Below are positions 1-6,667 of a stretch of 13,074 nucleotides of DNA, one piece after another. Origin of the DNA: an uncultured Christensenellaceae bacterium (GTDB lineage: Bacteria > Bacillota > Clostridia > Christensenellales > Aristaeellaceae); NCBI GenBank assembly GCA_905236495.1, contig CAJOPV010000113.1, positions 1 through 13,074 of the forward strand, given 5' to 3'. Below the pieces are notes generated by a model that worked only from the letters and a program-made list of their open reading frames with translations, ran no database searches and was not told where the DNA came from. The position numbers and the translations under genes were made by a program. Each line of letters opens with the position of its first letter. Position 1 is the first letter of the stretch.

Positions 1-175
1 CGGTCGCAAATTGATATCGGAAGCAGTCATACTGACTGCTCCTCGGACCGGGAGACCCGGTCCTGCGGATAAAAGTCGAAAGGGCTGCGGCCCTTTCGAG
101 CTATCCTGGGGTTTATTGATACTCTGAACGCATCCCGCGGGATGCGTTATCACTTAGATATTCGTGAATTGATCG
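1..175 (+). ncRNA. Candidate multi-branched structured RNA, family unknown
   Basis: No protein-coding frame is convincing here. On the + strand, bases 1-5, 9-12 and 13-18 can pair with 171-175, 167-170 and 157-162, giving a 15-bp closing stem interrupted by a small internal loop and a 4-nt bulge. Inside it lie four hairpins: 22-29/33-40 (8 bp, loop UAC), 45-52/56-63 (8 bp, loop AGA), 76-85/90-99 (10 bp, loop UGCG, extended by 67-71/102-106), and a perfect 22-nt palindrome at 127-148. The UGCG loop closed by C-G fits the stable UNCG tetraloop class. The closing stem also contains two G-U pairs that would become C-A mismatches on the other strand, so + strand transcription is favoured. The structure may begin before the window. 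I do not recognise it as tmRNA, RNase P, SRP RNA, a T-box or a known riboswitch. It could instead be the structured 3' end of an upstream transcript. Confidence 0.45.
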
Positions 176-231
176 TAAGATTTATGCTGTTAAGGATGAA
201 ACACCTTCTTTTTCAACATATATAGGAAGAC

Positions 232-266
232 GCACTTTCACCACTTTTCAAGTGGTGAGTAAGTGC
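232..266. repeat. Long inverted repeat beyond the end of the 102-aa gene
   Basis: Bases 232-246 pair with 250-266 in a 15-bp stem with a TTC loop and a 2-nt bulge at 259-260. It lies about 25 bases past the stop codon of the minus-strand 102-residue gene, where a terminator would be expected. Neither strand shows a clear run of T after the stem, so a classical Rho-independent terminator is not demonstrated. It may work as a U-tract-poor terminator or as an mRNA 3' stabiliser. Bases 176-231 hold only a weak stem (192-195/204-207) followed by five T on the + strand, which could be a poor terminator for the candidate RNA. Confidence 0.35.
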
Positions 267-291
267 ACCATTCAATTTGAAAAACTGTTAT

Positions 292-600
292 TTACTGTTG
301 AGTTTCTTCTTCAGGCTCCAAAGGCGCTCCCTTTTGATCGATCAGCGTCAGCGCCCGATCATAAGCCTCGCCCAGTTTTCTGCCGAACACTTGGGGATCA
401 TAGCCCATTTCCACTTCCTCGCAAATATCCAGCACGTCGTCATTCAAGCGCTCTGCAAATGCTGGCTGCCTCTCGAATAACGAACGGTATTCCCGGCATA
501 ATGCGTTTTCAAGATCGTTACAGAAATCATCCACGTTTTCCTTCGTGATCCCGTCGCCCTTGATGATTTTTTGAATAAGCCCTATAGTTGGACTTTTCAT
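292..600 (-). CDS. Small acidic protein, possible immunity protein
   Basis: This is a 102-residue cytosolic protein with no signal peptide or membrane segment. It is probably mostly helical and is rich in Asp and Glu, with an acidic tail ending in EPEEETQQ. I do not recognise a family. The start chosen is the ATG at 600, preceded by GAGGG at a good distance. The frame stays open upstream to 786, but that part is out of phase with the protein-like reading described at 597-782. The start overlaps the TGA of that upstream toxin-like fragment as ATGA, the arrangement used by toxin-immunity pairs for translational coupling. Small size, acidity and position therefore suggest a cognate immunity protein, which is an inference from context. 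Base composition here is lower in GC than in ftsK next door. Confidence 0.6.
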   Translation of the reverse strand: MKSPTIGLIQKIIKGDGITKENVDDFCNDLENALCREYRSLFERQPAFAERLNDDVLDICEEVEMGYDPQVFGRKLGEAYDRALTLIDQKGAPLEPEEETQQ

Positions 601-782
601 TTTTCCCTCAAATCCGCTTTCGGATGATCGGTTTTTATCACCGTAACAATTACACCTTGCTGATCTGTAATGATGGCTTTCTGCCCGTAATACCGCACGC
701 TCCGACCGTTGCCTTGCGTATAATTCGCCTTTTTTGTGAAGATTTCCCGCACGTCTTTTTCCGTTATTCCCGATTTGTTGAT
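597..782 (-). pseudogene. C-terminal toxin-like fragment without a start codon
   Basis: Reading from ATC at 782 to TGA at 597 gives 61 residues that look like real protein. A charged helix-like start (residues 6-15, ITEKDVREIF) is followed by alternating beta-strand-like stretches (VRYYGQKAIITD, GVIVTVIKTDHP) and a short charged end. From memory, this strand-rich ending with a YGQ-type turn and a final KTDHP resembles the C-terminal RNase-like domains (RelE/barnase-like or DUF4258-like) of polymorphic and contact-dependent toxins; the exact family is not assigned. There is no ATG, and an in-frame TGA lies immediately upstream at 785-783. Before that the frame is open only back to a TAG at 854. 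The only internal alternative start, GTG at 752, lacks a convincing ribosome binding site. It is best read as the tail of a larger toxin that has lost its N-terminus. The 102-residue gene follows with ATGA overlap. Confidence 0.5.
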
Positions 783-877
783 TCAAGGTAAGAATATCAT
801 ATCAAAGAGTGTCGGGCAACCTACAGGCAAGGGCTTTTCATTGGCTGCCAACTATATCGGCTGCGAGGAATCTTCAT

Positions 878-3859
878 TCACTCATCACGGTACGTATCAT
901 AGTATTCCTCTCTCGTGATCAGCGTTTTTCGGGGCTTGGATCCCTCCGAATGGCTGATGACGCCCCGCTTTTCCATTTCATCGATCAATCTTCCTGCCCG
1001 GGCGTAGCCCACCCGCAGCCGCCGCTGGAGCATGCTGGTGGAGGTTTGCCCGTCCTCCACCGCCATTTCGATAGCCTGCCTGAGCAGATCGCCAAAGGAG
1101 CCGTCGCCGCTCCCGGCGCTGGCCCCGTCGTCCATGTCGCCGCTGATTTCATCGGCGGCAGGCTCCTTGCCGGCGTTTTCCAGATGGTCGGTGATGTTGG
1201 GGTCGTAATTGGTCTGGTAGCGGCTGCCGATGTAATCGGTGACGGCGTTGACCTCCTCGTCGGATACGAAGCAGCCCTGCACCCGGGTGGCGGAGGTGCC
1301 GGCGGGCTTATAGAGCATATCGCCCTTGCCCATCAGCTTTTCCGCCCCGTTGATATCGATGATGGTGCGGCTGTCCGTGCCGGAGGAGACGGCAAAGGCG
1401 ATGCGGCTGGGGATGTTGTTTTTGATGACGCCCGTGATAACGTCAACGGAAGGCCGCTGGGTCGCCAGCACCATATAAATGCCCGCGGCACGGGCAAGAG
1501 CCGCCAGGCGGCGGATGGATTCCTCCACGTCCTTGCGGCAGACCTCCATCAGGTCCGCCATTTCGTCGATGATCACCACGATATTGGGCAGCACCTGATC
1601 GGTGCCCTGATTGACCTTGTTATAGCCCGCCAGGTTCCGCACGTTCTGGGCGCTGAATTTGCCGTAGCGCTCCAGCATCTCCTGCACCACCCAGGAAAGG
1701 GCTCCCGCCGCTTTCCGGGGATCGGATACCACCGGCACCAGCAGGTGGGGGATGCTGTTATACACGCTCAGTTCCACCTGCTTGGGGTCGATCATAATGA
1801 GGCGCACCTGATCGGGGGAGGTGCGGTACAAAAGGCTGCATACGATGGAATTGATGCAGACGGATTTGCCGCTGCCCGTGGCGCCGGCAATGAGCAGATG
1901 GGGCATCTTGCTCAGATCGCATAAGACCGGCGCGCCGGCGATATCCTTGCCCAGCGCCACCAGCAGGGGAGAGGGGCTGTTGGTCATTTCGGGGCTGTCC
2001 AGCACATCCCTGAGCGCCACGGTGCTGACCCGCTGATTGGGCACCTCGATGCCGATATAATTGGTGCCCTGAATGGGCGCTTCCACGCGGACATGCTTGG
2101 TCTTGAGCTCCAGGGCCAGGTTATCCGCCGTATTGGATACCCGGCTCACCTTCACGCCCGGGGCGATCTGAATGGCGAAGCGGGTGATGGCGGGGCCGTG
2201 CATGATCTGCTTGACTTCGGAATCCACGCCGAAGGAGCGCAGCGTATTTTCGATCACCTGCGCCCGGCCCTCGTCCTCCTGGGCGGCGTCCTCCTGTGGC
2301 ACGGCGCGGCTTTCCTTCAGGAGCCGAATGGGCGGGGCCTGATAGGGCACGTTCAGCCCCATGCTGCCCTGCTTTACGGTGGGGGCGCTGGTGCCGTCCA
2401 GCTTGGCTCCGGGCAGCGTATGGGCCGTTTCCTTCGGGGGCTTGATGGGAATACGTTCCCCGGTGATGGGCATGACGGGGTCGGTATAAACGGGCTTGGG
2501 TTCGCCTTTCGTGGCGGTATGCTCCGGCATGCCGTTTTCCAGGGCCTGGGCCTTTTGCTTTACCTGGGCCGCCCAGCTATCGGCTGCGGGCTTGGGAGCT
2601 GTTTGGGCAGGCGCGCTTTCCTGGACGGGTCTTCCGGCAGGCTTTGCGATTTCACGGATGGTATCCGCCGGGATCTGTCCGGGCTTATTTTCCGCAGGGC
2701 GGCGGATGGGCTTGGCGGGCTCTTTGATAGGCTCGTCCCAGGGCAGGCCGTCCTCCTCCTCGTCCAGAGCCTGGACCACCGGCAGGGGCTTGGAAACGGC
2801 GGGCCTGCGGTTTTCCTGAGGCTGCTGTGCTTTCGCGGGCTGCTTTTCCTCTTCCGCTTTGGGGCTTGTTACCTTCTGCCGGATGCGATCCAGCACGGAG
2901 GGACGCTCCGGCTGCTTTTCCTCAGCCGGGGTTTGGATCGGCTGGGGAACAGGCTTTTCCTGCGTCAGGCTGGGCTGAGGCGCGGTATGCAGCGGGAATT
3001 TTTCATCGTACAATTCCGGCTGTACGGGATAAAAGCCCTGCTCGTCCTGAACGGGCTGGGGCGTATAGGCGGCCTGCGTATCGTAAACCGGCGCGGGCTC
3101 CCAATAATCCTGAGGGATGGGAGAAGCGGGCTGCTGAGGCGCGGGGGCATCCTGGAAGCTCGTTTGCTGGGGAGCATTTTCCTTTTGCCGGGCCCGCTTT
3201 TGCCGACGGAGCTCCTGATGATCGGAGGCGGAGCGGAACGCATCCCCCGGGTTAAAGCGGAACAGGATAAAGAGCAGCGCGATCAGGCACACCGCCACGA
3301 ACATGGCTGCGCCGATCCGGGTCAGGATTTTCCACAGGGGGAAGGCCACCAGCATGCCGATGAGGCCGCCCGCGCCGCTGGTGCGCTGCATATAGGCCTG
3401 ATTCAGGTAAGAAATGAACCCGTTGGGATCGGAAAACACCAATCGGGTATTCTGTACCCCCACGAAATCCAGATACGCCTGTCCGCCGTTCTGGGATACC
3501 CGGGCGATGAGGGTATAGCCGGCAAGCAGAAGGATATAAATGCCCCACACGATCACATAATTGCGCACCGAAACCCGATGGCGGGTGGATACCAGCAGCT
3601 TGGCCCCGCCCCAGATGAGCAAAAGGGGCAGCACGGGGCACAGCGGCCCGCAAAGCCCCTGGAGGGTAAAGGATAATTGGGTCAGCACCTGGCTGCCTGT
3701 ATTCACATATAAGGAAAACAGCCAGGCGCACCCCATCGTCAGGCTTACGATGCCCAGGGCGATATTGAAAGCCGCGCCCCGGCCTGTGGTGGCAAGGGCC
3801 GGCTGGCTTTTTTGCTTTTTGACGGCTGTGCTCATGGTTAAGTTTTTCTCTCCATTCAT
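878..3859 (-). CDS. ftsK/spoIIIE: DNA translocase of the FtsK/SpoIIIE family
   Basis: This is a membrane-anchored hexameric ATPase that pumps double-stranded DNA across the division or sporulation septum. In the 993 residues, four membrane segments lie at about 28-51, 63-88, 99-119 and 164-201. A disordered Pro/Gln/Glu-rich linker covers about 205-530. The RecA-like motor follows, with Walker A GATGSGKS at 659-666, Walker B ending VVIIDE near 761-766, and ATQRPSVDVITG near 799-810. The C-terminal gamma winged helix (about 920-990) is the part that reads DNA orientation sequences in this family. B. subtilis SpoIIIE is about 790 residues; most of the excess here is the linker. The ATG at 3859 overlaps the previous stop as ATGA, suggesting coupling. 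An in-frame ATG at 3835 has GGAGAG upstream and is a possible alternative. Nearness to dpaAB supports a SpoIIIE role, while the vegetative-type upstream promoter suggests general use. Confidence 0.95.
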   Translation of the reverse strand: MNGEKNLTMSTAVKKQKSQPALATTGRGAAFNIALGIVSLTMGCAWLFSLYVNTGSQVLTQLSFTLQGLCGPLCPVLPLLLIWGGAKLLVSTRHRVSVRNYVIVWGIYILLLAGYTLIARVSQNGGQAYLDFVGVQNTRLVFSDPNGFISYLNQAYMQRTSGAGGLIGMLVAFPLWKILTRIGAAMFVAVCLIALLFILFRFNPGDAFRSASDHQELRRQKRARQKENAPQQTSFQDAPAPQQPASPIPQDYWEPAPVYDTQAAYTPQPVQDEQGFYPVQPELYDEKFPLHTAPQPSLTQEKPVPQPIQTPAEEKQPERPSVLDRIRQKVTSPKAEEEKQPAKAQQPQENRRPAVSKPLPVVQALDEEEDGLPWDEPIKEPAKPIRRPAENKPGQIPADTIREIAKPAGRPVQESAPAQTAPKPAADSWAAQVKQKAQALENGMPEHTATKGEPKPVYTDPVMPITGERIPIKPPKETAHTLPGAKLDGTSAPTVKQGSMGLNVPYQAPPIRLLKESRAVPQEDAAQEDEGRAQVIENTLRSFGVDSEVKQIMHGPAITRFAIQIAPGVKVSRVSNTADNLALELKTKHVRVEAPIQGTNYIGIEVPNQRVSTVALRDVLDSPEMTNSPSPLLVALGKDIAGAPVLCDLSKMPHLLIAGATGSGKSVCINSIVCSLLYRTSPDQVRLIMIDPKQVELSVYNSIPHLLVPVVSDPRKAAGALSWVVQEMLERYGKFSAQNVRNLAGYNKVNQGTDQVLPNIVVIIDEMADLMEVCRKDVEESIRRLAALARAAGIYMVLATQRPSVDVITGVIKNNIPSRIAFAVSSGTDSRTIIDINGAEKLMGKGDMLYKPAGTSATRVQGCFVSDEEVNAVTDYIGSRYQTNYDPNITDHLENAGKEPAADEISGDMDDGASAGSGDGSFGDLLRQAIEMAVEDGQTSTSMLQRRLRVGYARAGRLIDEMEKRGVISHSEGSKPRKTLITREEYYDTYRDE

Positions 3860-5142
3860 TCGATTTCCACGGATACGTACTGCACGATGCCCTTTTCGTC
3901 GGCATACAGCGTCAAGGTCAGGGGCTCGTTATCCATCCTTTGCAGGGAATAGACTGCCATTTGCCCGGGGCAGACGCGGTACATTCCCGCCGCCGTTTCA
4001 TCCAGAGGCAGGGAAATGACCGGATCCCGCCCCAGAAAGGCGGCAGCATCCGTTAAGGAGGTAAAGCCCGTTTCCAGATCATAAAGGGAAAAACGGCTGG
4101 AAAGCAGCCCGGTCACCTGTTCTTCCGCTTCGTCCGTCAGGATCAGGCAGCCCCGGTATTCCGCCTCCTCCAATTCCAGGCAGGCCCCGCCGGGGTAATA
4201 ATCCGGATCGGAGGCGGGGTGAACGTCCTGAAGCGCCGCCTGCAGGCTTTCTCCCGGGGTGATACCGTCTTGAAACGAGAAAACCAAAGCGCCGCCGGAG
4301 AGGAGGTTCAGCGCGTTTTCACGCTTTTCCTCCTCTGTCATGTACTTTTGAGCGTTCAGATAGCCCATATGACTGACGACGCCCGCATCTGAAAAGTCCA
4401 GATAATCCTTCAATTCCGCATAGCGGAAGCTGACGGCCCCGGCAAAGCCGGACAGGAAGGAAAGCTGATTGCTTTCATAATAGAAATTGACGCGCCCAAA
4501 GCTGTCTAAGAAGAAGCGGTCAAAGGGAACGGGGAGCAGATCGCTGTTTTCCAGGTAGGTGGAAAGGGTGGGCCCCACCACTTCCATAAGATACGTTTCG
4601 ATAAAGGCTTTCCCGCCCTCCGGGTCCGCAAATACCTGATCGAATGTGATTTCCTCCCCGGTGATTAAATCGAAGGTCATGGGGTAATAGATTTGCCCGG
4701 GCCTGCCGCTCAGCATTTTTCCCCGGGCGCTGAAGAGGATGGAAATATAACGGTCGTAAATCTTTCGCCCTTCGCCCGCTGCGTGATTATCGGACAGGCC
4801 CAGCTCATAATCCATCCTCAGGCCCATGCTGCCCATCTGAAAAGCGGGCAGCATGGCCTCGTACTCCCGGATGTGGGCCTTCTCCAGGATGGCCTGATTG
4901 ATTTTTTCCAGCGCAGGCCCATAGGCGGGGTCATCGCTCACCAATTCAGGATAGCGGATGAAGCATTCGTGGGTGATCTCCGGGTCGTTTTTATCCTGGA
5001 TCACGGCGGGGCCTAATGTTTCCCGCTGCTCGATCTGAATGGGAAGCACGGCTATTTCCAGGCTGCTTTCCGAAAGAACTGCGGGGGATAAGCAGGCCCC
5101 CGTCAGCGCCAGGCAGATCAAGGCGATGCGTAAGTGTTTCAT
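3856..5142 (-). CDS. Exported DUF3298-family protein (RsiV/PdaC-like)
   Basis: This is a 428-residue secreted protein of unknown function. The N-terminus is a Sec signal peptide with a hydrophobic core at about 5-18 and likely cleavage near AVLS-ES (24/25). Cys17 lies in LTGAC, which is a poor lipobox. Residues about 55-250 fit the DUF4163/DUF3298 pattern known from RsiV and PdaC: a paired-strand start with IRYPEL, the central FDLITGEEITFDQVF near 157-171, and the closing GAVSFRYAELKDYLDF near 235-250. Residues 250-428 form a C-terminal region I cannot place. The start is the ATG at 5142, with GGAGG eight bases upstream; an upstream ATG at 5157 would leave no ribosome binding site. It is coupled to the translocase gene by ATGA. 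Some DUF3298 proteins bind lysozyme or act on the cell wall, but no catalytic residue supports either here. Confidence 0.8.
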   Translation of the reverse strand: MKHLRIALICLALTGACLSPAVLSESSLEIAVLPIQIEQRETLGPAVIQDKNDPEITHECFIRYPELVSDDPAYGPALEKINQAILEKAHIREYEAMLPAFQMGSMGLRMDYELGLSDNHAAGEGRKIYDRYISILFSARGKMLSGRPGQIYYPMTFDLITGEEITFDQVFADPEGGKAFIETYLMEVVGPTLSTYLENSDLLPVPFDRFFLDSFGRVNFYYESNQLSFLSGFAGAVSFRYAELKDYLDFSDAGVVSHMGYLNAQKYMTEEEKRENALNLLSGGALVFSFQDGITPGESLQAALQDVHPASDPDYYPGGACLELEEAEYRGCLILTDEAEEQVTGLLSSRFSLYDLETGFTSLTDAAAFLGRDPVISLPLDETAAGMYRVCPGQMAVYSLQRMDNEPLTLTLYADEKGIVQYVSVEIE

Positions 5143-5163
5143 GGCGTAATCCTCCACATATAT

Positions 5164-5192
5164 AGTATATCCTATTTCCCTTCTTTTTTCAA
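5164..5192 (-). promoter_or_regulatory. Sigma-A-type promoter for the DUF3298-ftsK pair
   Basis: On the minus strand, TTGAAA (5192-5187) and TATACT (5169-5164) are separated by exactly 17 bases, each one base away from consensus. The -35 lies inside the last codons of dpaB and the -10 just past its stop. Transcription would begin near 5157, giving a leader of about 15 bases with GGAGG before the ATG at 5142. This would let the DUF3298 protein and translocase be made in growing cells, independently of the sporulation genes upstream. Confidence 0.65.
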
Positions 5193-5768
5193 GGTGCCAA
5201 GCAATATGGGCTGCATCTGCGCCCCGGCTAAGGCAGCGGCAAGAGCTTCCGGGATCTTGGTGAAATCCGCCACCACGGAACGGGGCTTGCCGATGGGATC
5301 ATCCTGACCGAAGGGCACTAAATAGACGTTTCGCATCGCCAAAATCTTCCCCAGGTTTTCCGCCGCGGTGCTCAGGCCGTCGTTGGTGGAGGGGGCCACC
5401 AGCACGGGGCGGCTGTTCCGCAGATGGGACTTGGCGCCCAGCAGCGCGGGGGTATCGAAGATGCCGTGGGCCATTTTGCCCATGCTGGCCCCGCTCATGG
5501 GGGCGATGATATAGGCATCCAGCAGTTTCCTGGGTCCGATGGGCTCCACCTCCGGCAACGTGGAGAGGGGCTTTTTCCCGGTGATCTCCTGCAGGGTCTG
5601 CCATACCTCCGTTTGGGGATGGAACCGGGTATCCTCCCGGGCGGAGGCGAAGGAAAGAATGGGGGTGATATCGTAACCGGCTTCGGTCAGCTCCCGAATC
5701 ACCTGGAACACCTTGGAAAAGGTGCAGAAGGAGCCTGTCAGGGCGAAGCCTACCCGGGTGGTGCTCAT
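5172..5768 (-). CDS. dpaB: Dipicolinate synthase subunit B
   Basis: This is the flavoprotein-like subunit of dipicolinate synthase, which turns the dihydroxytetrahydrodipicolinate branch of lysine synthesis into dipicolinic acid in the mother cell for loading into the spore core. The 198 residues match the usual size of SpoVFB (about 200). Family marks seen are VGFALTGSFCTF at 5-16, DAYIIAPMSGASMGKMAHG in the middle, PVLVAPSTNDGLS, and KILAMRNVYLVPFGQDDP near the end. These belong to the flavoprotein fold shared with phosphopantothenoylcysteine decarboxylases. The start is the ATG at 5768, overlapping the dpaA stop as ATGA; a longer in-frame reading back to 5828 would run deep into dpaA and is not needed. 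It is co-transcribed with dpaA. No oddity is visible. Confidence 0.93.
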   Translation of the reverse strand: MSTTRVGFALTGSFCTFSKVFQVIRELTEAGYDITPILSFASAREDTRFHPQTEVWQTLQEITGKKPLSTLPEVEPIGPRKLLDAYIIAPMSGASMGKMAHGIFDTPALLGAKSHLRNSRPVLVAPSTNDGLSTAAENLGKILAMRNVYLVPFGQDDPIGKPRSVVADFTKIPEALAAALAGAQMQPILLGTLKKEGK

Positions 5769-6508
5769 GGCGCGTTCACCGTCCTTTCGGCGTAATCGAT
5801 CAGCAGCGCGGCGGCGGATCGGGGACAATACCGGCCCGGGATACCGCCCTCCAGCAGGTATTTGGCTTTCGTATGCTTTGCGTTTTCCGGGGGTATGCCG
5901 TAGGGCGGGCTCGCCAGCTCCAGATACAGGGCGTTATCGGGCAGGAAGGAAAGCTGGCTTTCCGTCAGGATGTTTGCGGGAACGGTGTTGAATACGATCT
6001 GGGTATCCGGCAAGGCCCGGGAGAGAAGCGTCAGCGGGATGCTGCCTTCGCCTGCTTCCTTTCTGCTTTCCGGGCGGCGGGCCGCCACCGTCACCTGCGC
6101 GCCTAAGGCTCGCAGCAGATGCGTCAATTGTTTCCCGATCCTGCCGTACCCGATCACCAGACATTCAGCACCCCGGATGGCATCCTCCCTTTCCCGCATG
6201 GCGGCGTACAGCGCCCCTTCCGCGGAAAGAGCGGCGTTTTCCAAAGTGAAGCTTTCATCTTCCAGCACCCTGCATAGCCGCCAGCGGCGTTTTGCGGACA
6301 GGCAATCGAAGGCGGCGTCCGTCCGCCCGCAGATCACCCTTTGGCCCGGAGGCAGCTGATCGGCGCAATCCTCCGATATTTGAGATACGGGCAGGGGGAG
6401 CAGCACCGCGTCCCAGGGCCCGTGATCGGGCAATGTATGTTTCCGCCGCAGGCATTCAAGCCGCGCCGCTTCATCCCGCGCCGATGCGCCGGGGATCAAG
6501 AATCGCAT
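5765..6508 (-). CDS. dpaA: Dipicolinate synthase subunit A
   Basis: This is the NAD(P)-dependent, dehydrogenase-like subunit that works with DpaB to make dipicolinic acid during sporulation. It has a Rossmann nucleotide site, VIGYGRIG, near 118-125, then VTVAARRPE. Other family marks are the SFTLENAALSAEGAL segment before the Rossmann site, NTVPANIL, LYLELASPPYGI, and a C-terminal GGIPGRYCPRSAAALL matching the family's glycine-proline-rich end. At 247 residues it is about 50 shorter than B. subtilis SpoVFA (about 297). The loss is in the N-terminal domain, and the nucleotide site is complete. Two adjacent ATG codons occur at 6511 and 6508; GGAGG lies three bases before the first and six before the second, so the second is preferred. 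A sigma-K-like promoter lies directly upstream. Confidence 0.93.
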   Translation of the reverse strand: MRFLIPGASARDEAARLECLRRKHTLPDHGPWDAVLLPLPVSQISEDCADQLPPGQRVICGRTDAAFDCLSAKRRWRLCRVLEDESFTLENAALSAEGALYAAMREREDAIRGAECLVIGYGRIGKQLTHLLRALGAQVTVAARRPESRKEAGEGSIPLTLLSRALPDTQIVFNTVPANILTESQLSFLPDNALYLELASPPYGIPPENAKHTKAKYLLEGGIPGRYCPRSAAALLIDYAERTVNAP

Positions 6509-6538
6509 CATATCCCTCCTTCATTGACTGCGATATTA

Positions 6539-6567
6539 CATGGTATGAAATCGGGCCTTTCCCGGTT
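6539..6567 (-). promoter_or_regulatory. Candidate sigma-K promoter of dpaAB
   Basis: On the minus strand, AACC (6567-6564) is followed after 16 bases by CATACCATG (6547-6539). The Bacillus sigma-K pattern is mACm, 16-17 bases, CATAnnnTA; only the last base differs. Transcription would start near 6532, and the ribosome binding site and ATG follow within 25 bases. In B. subtilis the homologous spoVF operon is transcribed by sigma-K in the mother cell, so position and pattern agree. The -10 also resembles the sigma-E consensus CATACAnT (one mismatch), but no sigma-E -35 is seen at the right distance. Confidence 0.6.
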
Positions 6568-6606
6568 CCCGCGGCCCGGGGGAAGGAAGATAAGTAAATT
6601 GGGGGG

Positions 6607-6635
6607 TGTTCAAATCGGGAAAAATCCTGTATAAT
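6607..6635 (+). promoter_or_regulatory. Promoter for the plus-strand gene series
   Basis: A perfect TATAAT lies at 6630-6635. At 17 bases upstream is TGTTCA (6607-6612), a weak -35. The -10 lies 32 bases before the ATG at 6668, leaving room for a start near 6642 and the AAAGGAGG ribosome binding site at 6653-6660. It is divergent from the dpaA promoter. The weak -35 may mean that an activator is needed, but no operator is clear. Confidence 0.55.
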
Positions 6636-6667
6636 CAATCCGATACCCGTTAAAGGAGGAAAGGCGT

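Noticed and set aside
601..786. N-terminal extension of the 102-residue protein back to TTG at 786
   Set aside because: The extension is Arg/Ser/Asn-rich without structure, while another frame over the same bases reads as a plausible protein, and GAGGG directly precedes the ATG at 600.
809..1924. 371-codon open frame on the + strand
   Set aside because: It lies antisense to the well-supported translocase motor domain, is rich in His/Gly/Ala with no recognisable domain, and reflects GC-rich third codon positions.
2093..3676. 527-codon open frame on the + strand
   Set aside because: It is antisense to the linker and membrane part of the translocase, with a Gly/Leu/Arg-rich composition typical of a shadow frame, and has no ribosome binding site or motif.
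6552..6578. GC-rich inverted repeat (CGGGCC/GGCCCG) in the divergent intergenic region
   Set aside because: The stem is only six bases with a 15-base loop and no T run; it overlaps the sigma-K-like -35 and spacer, but nothing shows operator function.
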